A DNA stretch of 25,379 nucleotides from Apostichopus parvimensis (Eukaryota; Echinodermata; Holothuroidea; Aspidochirotida; Stichopodidae): NCBI GenBank assembly GCA_000934455.1, contig KN882822.1, forward strand, positions 88,817 to 114,195, read 5' to 3'. The notes below the pieces were generated by a model. That model searched no databases. It was not told the DNA's origin and was given only the letters and a program-made list of their open reading frames with translations. How positions within the stretch are numbered: position 1 is the first letter of the stretch; every line of letters starts with the position of its first letter. Shown in pieces: positions 1 to 8,759 of the stretch. A program made the translations under genes and the position numbers.

Positions 1-548
1 CATCTCAGCAGGCTGATATTCAGATGAAGCAATGCTACAGTAGGCTATAAACATACATAAATTCGGATAGGTATTGATACACTCAATAATACAGTAGTGT
101 TGGCCCAATGTTAGGCTACTAAAACATGTTTCATTAAATGAGTTTAGGTATTCAAACATGATTTTATAGTAGTGTTTGTCAAATTAAAGGCTTTTAAAAT
201 AATAATATTAATTAGGTTAGGTTTTGATATATTCAATATGAAAGTAGTATTGGCCCGTTGATAAGCTGTAGTAAATATATTATATTTATTAAGGACTCAA
301 TATGTAAGAATTTTAGGCATTAATGCTTTTAAGGCATACAGACATTAATCAATCAATCACAGAGAAATGATTTCCGATTATTTCTTGAGGTGGCATGGGC
401 ATCCCTCCACTACATCCAGTTCTCAGTCCTTCCACAACTTTTAGAATAGCTTAGAGAAGAAAGGCTGTGGAATGTCATGAAGTCAAATTAATAAGATACA
501 TACAAACTCTTAGATAGTGAAATACTTTTAAAAAGCCATAAAAAACAT
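1..548. other. AT-rich DNA downstream of gene A
   Basis: No gene seen. A minus-strand AATAAA at 285-290 is the best candidate for the gene A polyadenylation signal. Confidence 0.4.
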
Positions 549-746
549 CCATGTGTCCCCTGGGGGACTTCCCATAGGGTGCAGCCACATACCGACACAT
601 ACAACTATATATACACCCATTTATATACATGGGTGAAGAGAGGCAATGGTGATTAAATGCCTTGCCCAAGGACACAACATAATGATCTGGTTAGGACTTG
701 AACCTGCAAACATTAGATCGCAAATCCACTGCCTTAACCACAACAT
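549..746 (-). mobile_element. tRNA-derived SINE, copy 1
   Basis: On the minus strand it has a tRNA-like head (GTTGTGGTTAAGGCAGTGG, B box like GGTTCAAGTCC), then a body with TGTCCTTGGGCAAGGCA, and an end with a CCCCAGGGG palindrome. About six bases of the A-box region found in copy 2 are missing, so its own promoter is probably weakened. Confidence 0.82.
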
Positions 747-971
747 TCTCAAAACATTTTGCTGTATTATCGTACACAGACGTATTTACAGATGAAAAGC
801 ATGGACTGCCAGTACATTGTAGTTGTATCATCCAAATATTAAGCACCATTAAATTTACAGCTTAATCTTAATAGAAACAATATTACAGACAAAACTCCCC
901 TGACCAACTTTTCTTTAACTTCTTGGTTATTATAACACTTTGTTCTTCTCCACGACAAAAAGACTTTCTGG

Positions 972-1021
972 TTATTGTTCGATTCCAGGATTCCTGAGAC
1001 TGGCATCAACCCAGAGTGGTT
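972..1021 (-). CDS. Gene A: probable last coding exon
   Basis: The sequence before 1022 on the minus strand has a long pyrimidine-rich tract (TTCTCTCTGTCTTTG) and a TATATAG acceptor. Reading in phase 1 gives EPLWVDASLRNPGIEQ and a TAA at 974-972. This exon makes the total gene A coding length divisible by three, but any phase-1 terminal exon would. A competing acceptor 28 nt downstream (TCTCAG) opens a 51-codon frame with poorer upstream pyrimidines. A minus-strand AATAAA lies at 285-290, which would make a 3' UTR of roughly 680 nt. Confidence 0.42.
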
Positions 1022-4000
1022 CTATATACATGTTCAACAAAGACAGAGAGAATGTAACAATTAATTAAAAAAACCTCGTTTGTAGAAGGAGCCATTTGTA
1101 TACCTCTTCCAAGACATCGATCCTATTGATATCTTATTTTCCATTTTGAACATATTTTATTGTTCATATACTCAGCTTTCACTCAATCCTTGCCTTTGTG
1201 CACTTTTATTTTCTGTTCTTTTAGCTCTCCGAATGTACTAACACTAAACTTATTGACCTATTCTGTCTCCCCTGGCCCCCACTTACACCCCACCCTACCC
1301 CCAAACACTAACAGTATTGACCCATTCTGTCTCCCCCATCCCCACCCCACCCCCAAACACTAACAGTATATTGACCCATTCTGTCTCCCCCATCCCCACC
1401 CCAAACACTAACAGTATTGACCCATTCTGTCTCCCCCACCCCCTGCTCTAAACACATACCAGTCAGCCTTGTCTCTGCAGTTTCCTCGGTATTAGTCTTG
1501 GAAACCTTCTTGCCACCCTGTCCCTGCACAGCGGAGTCAGCTGGTGTGCCAGGAGGTGTTTTGCTGCATTGTCTCTTCGTCCGTAGAATCACAACAATTA
1601 CAGCCACGACCACGATGATAATTATTATGACGACAATGATGATCCAAACTGTAAACAAGAAAAAAAAGAGGGTTAAAATACAAGACACTTAGTATAATAG
1701 AACATGAACATACCGACAATCTATCAAAAATGTAACAGTCTAACTGTAACCGCCATCTGACATGAAAGCAATTATTATCCAATCAACTTACAAAATTTCT
1801 TATTCCATTCTTGAGATTTTTCACTGCGTTATGAAACAATCTAAATAGAAGATGACCATTCCCTTTGTTCTGTTTTTTTTTCATTCATCAATACCAGCCA
1901 AATCAAAGTAAACATTTATTAAGACTAGTTCAAGTCTTGGGTCTCAACTTTCTTACAACTGTTTCAACCTACAGTAGCTATAAACTGTTTCACATCTCTT
2001 CACAGCTCACACAACAGTGTAGCATCTGATATAAGATTTATATCACTAGACCATTACCAACATTAATCACTTTCTTAGAACTGTTCAACCTAGCTCTAAA
2101 CTGTTTCAACCTAGCTCTAAACTGTTTCACATCTCTTCACAGCTCACAATACAGTGTAGCATCTGATATAGGATTGGTATCACTAGACCATTACCAACAT
2201 AGCATGATATTAATCAAACCAACATAGCATAACATTACCAACATAGCATGATATTAATCAAATTCAGCTTTGGTGTACTCTTAACAAAATGAGTATTAAT
2301 GCATCAAAGAGTAAAGAATTGCGGCTTACAAAGAAGAAGAAAAAACCGGCTCCTCACTATGTCCTTAATGGAAGTCTGCTGGACAATGTTCACACTCACA
2401 AATATCTGGGTATTATTTTTGATAGCCAACTAAATTGGAATGGTCACATTGATTATGTTTCTGCTAAAGCCCGTAAACTTATTGGCTTCCTTCGTTCTGT
2501 TTCAGCTGGTCTGAGCAGCACGGTTCGCCTCATGCTTTTTAAATCCTTGGTTGTCCCTGTTTTAGATTATGGTTTACCTGCCTGGGGACCCCAGAATCTG
2601 ACTCATGAAGGTAGACTGGAGGGGGTCCAGAGGAGTGCAACTCGTTTCATTTTAGGACAAAGGAGACAAGAAATGGAATATTGTACTCGTTTAAGTATTC
2701 TTGGTTGGTATTCTTTTACTAATCGTTATAAACTTCTTGATTCTTTTTGTTACAAAGTGCCTTTTTGGTAAATTTTCTTGTCCTGCTATTGTAAACATCA
2801 CTGTTAATTCCCGCCACACTGAGAATTTACTTTTTAATCATGCTTTTGCAAGAACAAATGTTTTAAAAATGAATTTTTTGAACCAATTTCCTAGGATTTG
2901 GTCTGAACTTCCCCCTGAGACCAGGAATTTGCTCTTGTGTGGTTCCTACCAGTCTTTTGTGTGCAATATTAAGGAACATTTCTTAGCTTTATCACATGTG
3001 TAATTTGTCTATTTTAATTCTTATATTTCTTATGGTTTATTTGTGAATATTATATATTTATTTTAGTTCCAAGTCTCTTGCTGTAAGGGTGTACAGGCCT
3101 TCGGGCTACAGGAATTTGGTTTCCTTTTGTACATCCTGATCCGCTTTGTGTTTTCTTACTTTGTTGTTTGTATACTGTTTTTGTGATTGGATCAAATATA
3201 TAATGAAATGAAATGAAACATTAATCACTTTCTTTTTTCGTTTTTTTTTTCATTCATCAATACCAAAAAATCAAAGTAACCATTGATACAGAAAAACACA
3301 AGCACACATGTTTATTTAGACTAGTTCAAGTCTTTGGTCTCAACTTTCTTACAACTGTTTCAACCTAGCTCTAAACTGCAGGCGCGTAGCCAAGGGGAGG
3401 GGGTGGCAAAGGGGGCAGCCGCCCCCCCCTTGAGCATATATATATTTTTAATGTTTTTATGATATCGCTAGTAATTTCAAAAGAGAAAATGCTAAGATGC
3501 AACTTACAAGGCCTGGGAAGTGCCATTTCCAGCGATCTGGGAGGCATTTTCAGCCAAAATTGTCTTGTACGCTTCGCGCCAAACATGATGGCGCTACGTT
3601 TAGATAGTTTGCAATGCCGTATCTACGGCTCTGATAGTTTGCCTACATTTTCGCCTCTCCCTTGGCAAATTCCTGGCTACGCGCCTGCTAAACTGTTTCA
3701 CTTCTCTTCACAGCTCACACTAAAGTGTAGCATCTGATATAGGATTGATATCATTACCAACATCAATCACTTTCTTACAACTGGTTTCAACCTAGCTCTA
3801 AACTGTTTCAACCTAGCTCTAAACTGTTTCAACCTAGCTCTAAACTGTTTCAACCTAGCTCTAAACTGTTTCACTTCTCTTCACAGCTCACACTAAAGTG
3901 TAGCATCTGATATAGGATTGATATCATTACCAACATCAATCACTTTCTTACAACTGTTTCAACCTAGCTCTAAACTGTTTCAGCCTAGCTCTAAACTGTT

Positions 4001-7000
4001 TCACTTCTCTTCACAGCTCACACTACAGTGTAGCATCTGATATAGGATTGATATCACTAGTCCAATACCAACATCAAAACCCCGAAGAAAGTAAAAGTAA
4101 GACTGATCAAATAATGAGCTAAGAAGATTCACCAACACTGCAACCAGGTTTATCATCATCCTTTGGTGTTGAAGTTGTATTTCCTGAAAAGGAAAACAAA
4201 ATTATACAATATCATTCTTACCAAAAGATTCACAAGTATAACAAACAAACTGTGATGTGACAAAGGCATAAGACCTTATAGTGTAAACAGTTTGAATATC
4301 TAGGCCAAACATATGTTTGTTTCATCAAGTTTACCTGACACTTGAAGTTAAATATGACTGAAATGTCTAATGATACTGTAGCAAGCTACTGTAGGTATCA
4401 CTTTGGTGAGCACTGTTACATAATAGATTAAATAGAATGTTATGACCCCTTCACTCGGGTCCACCTTAACCTAACTACCACATTGATTTGTTACTTTTAA
4501 AACAAAAAGTACACTGAATTCCCCAATGTAGAGGACAATCTTGACTTTTAAAAGCAGAGATATTCTGAGAGACTCATTTTAGCTTGTTTCAAGTACTTGA
4601 AGGAGATGTTTTTGGACATATAGAATCTTTCAAAGTATTATATAGTACAATTGAAAAACCATACCACTAAAATCACGTAGTCTTTGAAAAGATATTAAAT
4701 AATTAAAGCAAAGAAAGAGCAGAACAAAATTCTAGACAATGTTTGCCTTCCCAATATAATTTCCAATTAAATGTTACCGTGGTAAATGAATGAAGCATAA
4801 ACTTGTGTGATAATGGAATTATAGTCTAACATTATATATGGAACATTATGATATTAATAAAAAACATTTGAAGTGTAATTAAAAAAATGTCCTAAGATAC
4901 CATTATTAATGTCTCATAAACCACAGGAATACATTAGAATAGAACTTGGGTATTTATTTTAAATGTAGGATTATTATAAAAAGGAATGCTTTATCAGTGG
5001 TGAACAAAGACACCACTGATTGTGGCTAGAGCTATGCTTCTCACTGTGGTGATCAAAGGATACATTAGGATACATTATACAAGTACGGTACACTTATGAG
5101 ATTTAGTCTAGAGGTTGGTTCCAACTCGACCCACTTGAACCGTGGTGACCACAGCTTTCCGTTGACACGATATATGGAATATGGTTTTAGAGATTGTTCA
5201 GACTCAACTTCTTGTCATTTTGTGATGACCAGAACTATAACATATAAATTATTACAATACATGGGATATGATTTACAACTTTAGGCCCACTGCTTTTAAT
5301 TTGTGTACGTATTTTGACGTCATAAAAGTGAACAGCGCAGTTAGCATCAAAGGAGACAACAACATCAAAGTAGACAACTTCGAAGGAGACAACAGCATTA
5401 TAACAGACAGCATAGAAGTAAACAACATAATGCATTTCCCTTTCGGCGTTCCATAGTATCACGTTCGGAAAATAACCGTTTGCACTGGTTGCCCCGTGAC
5501 AATGGAAGCTGGTCAGTGATTCAGGCCTAAGTTTCAATAGCACTCCGTTCGCCAACAGGCTCACTGCACATAATACATCCAGGTTCTACCGCCCAATTAG
5601 GCCTTAAAAAAGTTTCACTGAACTTATCATTTTCTGTCACTGCTACAGCTATGCAACAGAACACAAACGGTGTTTTATAGGCCTACCACCCAGACACTCT
5701 GTATGCATATTGTGTGTATTAGATGGACACATATCGCATGCTTGTGGCGTAGTCAAATGAGCCATTTTGGACAGCGCATGCGGTACAAATCCATCATTCA
5801 TGTACAGAAATCACAAAATTCCTGTCCACTGACTGAACTCGAGATCTTTAAGAATGTTACATAGGGAGGAATATAGGAGTTGTAACAAATTATGACCCAG
5901 TATACGTAAGTGTTTAAAAATGTGCACAATTAGGGGGGGGGGGGGGCATTTGATATAGTGTCCCCCTATCTCAAAAATATATTATTAACAATTAGAACTA
6001 TGCTAGATCATAGGTAATGACATTAATAGGAACACCCATGTATAAATATAACAATGAAAGACAATCAGAAACGGGGCAGTCATTTTGTTTTGGAGGGGGG
6101 GGGGGGTACTTGATAAAGATTATTGTATTTCAATGACTATTAGTTACCTGGTGTTTTGGAGTGTGATGAAGTTGTGCTGCTCTCAGACGGTGCAGTGGTT
6201 GGTTCCTCTTCGTTGTGAACAAAAAGTGAAAAAGATTACGACTATATTCTCAAACGATTACATACTATTTACAGTTCTTGCTTAATGACATTAACAGGAA
6301 CACACATGCATAAATATAAAAATGAAAGTCAATCAGGAATGGCGCAGTCATATTTTGTTGTTGTTGGGCTTGATAAAGATTATTGAATTTCAATGAATAT
6401 TTGTTATACCTGGTGTACTGGAGTGTGATGAAGTTGTACTGCTCTCAGACGGTGCAGTGGTTGGTTCCTGTACGTTGTGAACTGAAAAGTGAAATGCATA
6501 TTCATAGTGAGATGTTCAAGTGAAATGCATATTCATAGTTCTTGCTTACAAATACACATGTTAATTGCCTTTATGCTCACACGCAGGAAATATTCTTATT
6601 GTGAAAGCAGATATATGAAGTGTATGTATTCTCTTGTTCACGGAAATGCATTTTAGTTCCGATTTATCTATGAGTTTTTACTAGTAAACCGGGAATGAGC
6701 TGTACAACTTCCCATCAAACTTACAATAACCTTTTAAACTTGTCCAAACGCACCACATCGAAATAGTTATTTGGCGAAACTCCACTATCTTGATTTCCAC
6801 TTGTCAGATGATAAATGTGTTACCTGGGTATTTATGCACAGAATGCCAAGCGGCAATGGAAACTATACAATATAATTAAACAGCAGTCCACAAATGTTAC
6901 AGCCTGATTTAACCCATGTCAGAATGACTTAACGATACATATCGTAATTTCTGAAACCCTTAGCTTTTTTGGTGGATATTGCTGAGATGCATCCAAAGCC

Positions 7001-8252
7001 GATAGGTAAATAAAGGCCCACCTGAGATGTTGAAGTTATCTGTGTATTGAGGATATGATCCCCCGTCACAGTCAATGTACTCCAGGTGGTAATTCCCGCT
7101 ATCAGACAGAGCAATGTTGTTAAAAACCAGTACACCTGCATCGGTGATATTTAACGTTCCATCCTCATATCTTGGTCCAATGGTAAGACCGGAAGAACTC
7201 GCACATAATGCTGCAAGATACAATATTTACTCAGACATCAGTTCAGTTCAGGTAATACATTTCGCATATACATACACATACAAAAACAGTGCATTAATGG
7301 TATATACAGGATACTAGAAAAAAACTTTTTTTTTTTATCTAAGCTAGTAACCCTAAAGAACAGAAAGAAAATAACAGAACAAAGTAAGAAAGAAAAACAA
7401 AATGTATAAAACAAAATTGACAATAATATCAATCATGGTACTTGGTAGTTAGATAACTCTTTAGTTGATACCTAAATGAAGCACATGATTTCGAAAAGTT
7501 AACATCTTTTGCATGATGACATCACTGTGATTACAGAAACGTATATGACAAATTATTGTGTAATTTGATGTGAAAAGAAAACAAATGTGTGTGTGTGTCT
7601 GTAGTAAGTTTGTGTGTGTATGTGGACAGTATTGCAACTATCATCCTTATTGCCTCGTTATATATTCCTTTTATCACGTGAGTAATTCAGTAACTATAGA
7701 ATTTTGATATATTTCAAGAATGCATCACACTTGACGGTACTCTTTCATCAAATGTAATACCATACCTTTCTCGTAACGTATTAATAAGTCATTACTCTCA
7801 TTCCGGTACACGACGGATTTCCATTCATGGTTTGGCAATGAACACTCAACTTCAAATGTCGTAAAGAGTGTAGCTTCTTGAGTTTCATTACAGATAGAAG
7901 ACGCACAACAAATATCTGAAATGAACACAGTTCTTTTTTTTTTCATTTATTTATTTCCAGTATAAATATAAATATTTATAAACAGGACATCAAAAGTGAG
8001 TACCTAATAAGAAAATATTATTTTAAAATGTAAGTGTACATAAAAAAAAAAAATTACTGGTTAATAAATGAAAACATGAAGAAACAAATAACTGAGATAC
8101 AAAAAGGCAGGAATTGTCCACCCCCTCCCCGCTAACCCCTCCCCGCCTCCCTCCCCTAATAAAAGAAGAAAAATAATCAAAGGGAACAGGTCTCACTTAC
8201 TGGAGTAAACAATAATTAAAGTGACCAAGAAAAGTAAACCTGCCGGCTTCAT
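972..8252 (-). CDS. Gene A: single-Ig-domain type I membrane protein (spliced)
   Basis: Spliced gene model built from splice sites. Coding exons in order: 8252-8201, 7915-7766, 7210-7022, 6481-6410, 6207-6148, 4183-4133, 1648-1460, 1021-972. All junctions are GT-AG and phase 1. The exons total 813 nt, an exact 271 codons including the stop. The predicted protein has a signal peptide, one V-like Ig domain (about residues 18-130), a Ser/Thr-rich stalk, one Ile/Val-rich transmembrane helix, and a cytoplasmic tail of about 60 residues. This is the plan of an IgSF cell-surface receptor or adhesion molecule. The ligand and function cannot be read from sequence. I see no ITIM or ITAM tyrosine motif in the tail. 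An optional 39-nt exon at 6824-6862 would also keep the frame. The first five exons and the TM exon are solid; stalk exon 2 and the last exon are less sure. Confidence 0.72.
1237..1446. repeat. About 50-bp C-rich minisatellite
   Basis: Units starting CCAAACACTAACAGTAT at 1301, 1352 and 1401, preceded by one diverged unit from about 1237. Each carries TTGACCCATTCTGTCTCCCC. The plus strand is strongly C-rich. It lies in the last intron of gene A, directly after the TM exon donor. Confidence 0.88.
1460..1648 (-). CDS. Gene A exon: transmembrane helix and cytoplasmic tail
   Basis: 189 nt, phase 1-1, acceptor TTTCTTGTTTACAG and strong donor GGTATGTG. It opens with one uncharged run of about 21 Trp/Ile/Val/Ala/Leu residues, followed by a basic stop-transfer sequence RTKRQCSK. 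A polar tail follows, rich in Pro, Thr, Lys and Glu (TPPGTPADSAVQGQGGKK, then SKTNTEETAETRLT). No tyrosine is present, so there is no ITIM/ITAM. The cysteine right after the basic cluster (QC) is a possible palmitoylation site (inference). A minisatellite begins only about 14 nt after the donor, and intron retention would translate it for about 45 codons. Confidence 0.82.
2253..2260. repeat. Possible LINE target-site duplication, left
   Basis: ATTAATCA next to the point where LINE coding homology begins; the same eight bases follow the 3' tail at 3220-3227. Confidence 0.45.
2261..3219 (+). mobile_element. 5'-truncated non-LTR retrotransposon (CR1/L2/jockey-like)
   Basis: The only coding part left is the C-terminal end of the reverse transcriptase and what follows it. 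The frame runs from about 2262 (WCTLNKMSINASKSK), then HKYLGIIFDSQLNWNGHI, LVVPVLDYGLPAWGP and LEGVQRSATRFI. These are the conserved motifs after the catalytic core in this LINE group. A frame change at about 2760-2766, in a CTTTTTGG stretch, breaks it; the next frame continues (SRHTENLLF, ARTNVLKMNFLNQFPRIWSE, LPPET) to a stop at 3001-3003. A 3' UTR ends in ATGAAATGAAATGAAA. The catalytic core and endonuclease are missing, so it cannot move by itself. ATTAATCA at 2253-2260 and 3220-3227 is a plausible target-site duplication. It sits antisense in the largest gene A intron. Confidence 0.85.
3220..3227. repeat. Possible LINE target-site duplication, right
   Basis: ATTAATCA directly after the ATGAAA tail; the surrounding minisatellite itself contains related TTAATCAC, so the match is suggestive only. 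Confidence 0.45.
3371..3378. repeat. Left target-site duplication CTAAACTG
   Basis: Matches 3688-3695 exactly; the intact unit (GCTCTAAACTGTTTCAC) occurs uninterrupted at about 3859-3873. Confidence 0.9.
3379..3687. mobile_element. hAT-type MITE with 8-bp target duplication
   Basis: A 309-bp element with perfect 14-bp terminal inverted repeats, CAGGCGCGTAGCCA at 3379-3392 and its complement at 3674-3687. It is flanked by CTAAACTG on both sides (3371-3378 and 3688-3695). An 8-bp duplication and CAG...CTG ends are the marks of hAT transposons. It carries no transposase, so it is non-autonomous. It interrupts a minisatellite unit whose intact version occurs just downstream. Confidence 0.93.
3688..3695. 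repeat. Right target-site duplication CTAAACTG
   Basis: Pairs with 3371-3378 across the hAT-type MITE. Confidence 0.9.
3784..3868. repeat. Four tandem 21-bp monomers
   Basis: Four near-identical copies of TTTCAACCTAGCTCTAAACTG head to tail within the larger array; two-copy versions occur at about 2087-2127 and 3957-3999. Confidence 0.92.
4133..4183 (-). CDS. Gene A exon: linker before the TM exon
   Basis: A strong acceptor (TTTTCCTTTTCAG) is followed in phase 1 by NTTSTPKDDDKPGCSV. A donor GTGAAT at 4132-4131 gives 51 nt in phase 1-1. If this donor is not used, translation ends seven bases further on, after ESS, at a TAG at 4119-4121, which would give a secreted form lacking the TM exon. 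A weaker in-phase donor (GTTGCA) would give 39 nt. The peptide continues the Thr/Pro-rich stalk and adds an acidic patch and one cysteine near the membrane. Confidence 0.6.
4200..5575. other. Gene A intron without recognised features
   Basis: AT-rich. Open frames on both strands near 5096-5564 overlap each other and have no splice or family support. Confidence 0.5.
5581..5978. repeat. Composite dispersed repeat, longest copy
   Basis: Its left part (5581-5783) matches 17721-17931 in inverted orientation; its right part (5796-5978), ending in a long G run and TGTCCCCCTATCTC, matches 13451-13631 in direct orientation. No inverted termini or coding region were recognised. It lies in the gene A intron between stalk 2 and the linker exon. 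Confidence 0.85.
6148..6207 (-). CDS. Gene A exon: duplicated Ser/Thr stalk 2, shifted acceptor
   Basis: A copy of the stalk exon (EPTTAPSESSTTSSHSKTP) with a good donor (GGTAACTAA). The acceptor AG present in copy 1 is lost here: the bases read CTTTTTGTTC where copy 1 has CTTTTCAGTTC. The next AG, 12 nt inside the exon (CGAAG), would give a 60-nt exon that still starts in phase 1. It has little pyrimidine directly before it but the upstream C/T run remains. The exon is therefore either used with a shortened 5' end or dead; skipping it would not disturb the frame. Confidence 0.5.
6410..6481 (-). CDS. Gene A exon: Ser/Thr-rich stalk 1
   Basis: 72 nt, phase 1-1, acceptor CACTTTTCAG and donor GGTATAAC. 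It encodes HNVQEPTTAPSESSTTSSH followed by SSTP, rich in Ser, Thr and Pro. This composition is typical of an O-glycosylated, extended mucin-like stalk that holds an Ig domain away from the membrane. The exon lies inside a 268-bp tandem duplication whose other unit carries stalk exon 2. Confidence 0.7.
6824..6862 (-). CDS. Gene A: possible 39-nt linker exon (optional)
   Basis: Acceptor TATATTGTATAG and donor GGTAACAC bound 39 nt that read 12 codons in phase 1-1 (SIAAWHSVHKYP). Gene B has a linker exon of exactly 39 nt in phase 1-1, also directly after its last Ig exon. The peptides do not resemble each other, so this may be chance. Including or skipping it keeps the gene A frame. Confidence 0.28.
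7022..7210 (-). CDS. Gene A exon: C-terminal half of V-like Ig domain
   Basis: 189 nt, phase 1 in and out, acceptor ATCTTGCAG and donor GGTGGGC. It encodes strands D to G: GPRYEDGTLNI, then GVLVFNNIALSDSGNYHLEY. The DSGNY motif is the classic D-x-G-x-Y of V-set F strands, but the residue two after the tyrosine, normally the disulfide cysteine, is leucine. A cysteine four residues later (IDC) and one at the exon start (LCASS) are possible substitutes. N-glycosylation sites are present (NIT near the start, NIS at the end). A related half-exon begins at the same domain position at 21924. Confidence 0.8.
7766..7915 (-). CDS. Gene A exon: N-terminal half of V-like Ig domain
   Basis: 150 nt, phase 1 in and out, acceptor TTCATTTCAG and donor GTATGG. 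It encodes 49 codons beginning ICCASSIC and including FEVECSL (B-strand cysteine), then EWKSVVYRNESNDLL, with the C-strand tryptophan and an N-linked glycosylation site (NES). A second NxT site lies near the start (NET). The unusual Cys-rich start (CC and C within eight residues) gives cysteines available for a non-standard disulfide. The domain is completed by the exon at 7022-7210. Without the partner exon it could not fold as an Ig domain. Confidence 0.75.
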
Positions 8253-8294
8253 ATCGACTCGATGAAACACAAATGATATCAGCTGGAATTGTAT
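8201..8294 (-). CDS. Gene A exon: 5' leader and signal peptide
   Basis: The acceptor (TCTCCTTACAG) ends at 8295, so the transcript probably has at least one earlier noncoding exon. A 42-nt leader precedes the ATG at 8252-8250. The coding part reads MKPAGLLFLVTLIIVYS plus one base: a short charged N-terminus and a hydrophobic core, typical of a secretory signal peptide. It ends at a near-perfect donor (GTAAGTGAG) at 8200-8199 in phase 1, which matches the phase of the next exon. No other methionine gives a signal sequence here. I could not identify a promoter or TATA box upstream. Confidence 0.82.
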
Positions 8295-8718
8295 CTGTAA
8301 GGAGAAAATAGAGAATCGTATGACGTAATGATATAAAAGGCAATGATTTCGTCCATTAATTTCGGAAGATATTTTCACTCGGCTGAACTTTGCTTTTGTA
8401 CCGAGAAAATTGCATCACTGGACGAAATGAAACATAGAGATAAAACCTTCATGAGTTTATGAAACCTCATCTTAGTTCAAATTATGGATTTTGTTCAATA
8501 AGATCGATATATTTGAAAGTAAAATTGGTAATTGGCTTGATCGAAGGATTATCATATAGAAATGGCTTCAATTAATTTAATGTATGCTATTAGGAAGTCC
8601 CGTACACCAGATCATGTTTGGAAATGATTTAACCGCATGCACCCACGGGAGAGCAGAGCTGGTTTCTCATTAGAATTTTCATTTTTTAATGTTGAATAAG
8701 TCATAAATATATGATTTT

Positions 8719-8759
8719 TCTATAGTGTTTGACAGAGTTGTTTCTAAAACGATGGATAA
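8719..8759. repeat. 41-bp dispersed repeat, copy 1
   Basis: TCTATAGTGTTTGACAGAG and the following 22 bases match 10320-10360 with about three differences. Flanking DNA is only faintly alike. Confidence 0.6.

Larger units (their letters stand above)
1870..4076. repeat. Nested intronic minisatellite array
   Basis: Longer units of about 130-175 bp (containing CTTCACAGCTCAC and TGTAGCATCTGATATAGG) alternate with runs of a 21-bp monomer (TTTCAACCTAGCTCTAAACTG). The anchor CTTCACAGCTCAC recurs near 1998, 2136, 3706, 3879 and 4009. The 3874-to-4004 and 3701-to-3874 spacings differ by 43 bp, about two monomers. The LINE and the hAT-type MITE lie inside. The array stops about 55 bp from the gene A linker exon. 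Confidence 0.9.
6015..6548. repeat. 268-bp tandem duplication carrying the stalk exon
   Basis: Unit 1 is 6015-6282 and unit 2 is 6283-6548. Both start TAATGACATTAA and contain the same stalk exon and flanking intron. Unit 1 holds an 11-12 base G run near 6096 where unit 2 has TTGTTGTTGGG. Unit 2 has its own short direct repeat (AAGTGAAATGCATATTCATAG twice, about 6486-6538). Confidence 0.9.

Noticed and set aside
942..994. Alternative last exon of gene A after the TCTCAG acceptor
   Set aside because: The upstream tract is poor in pyrimidines and the peptide has no family feature. The acceptor at 1022 is better.
1417..1692. Plus-strand frame of 91 codons
   Set aside because: It is the antisense shadow of the gene A TM exon.
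1870..4076. A CRISPR array or centromeric satellite
   Set aside because: Repeats are head to tail with no unique spacers, the setting is eukaryotic, and the array is short and intronic.
4119..4183. Treating 4119-4183 simply as the last exon of gene A
   Set aside because: An in-phase donor gives a better fit with the TM exon downstream; the read-through form is kept only as a possible alternative transcript.
5235..5564. Minus-strand frame of 109 codons in a gene A intron
   Set aside because: No Ig features and no phase-1 splice pair; overlapping plus-strand frames are equally long.
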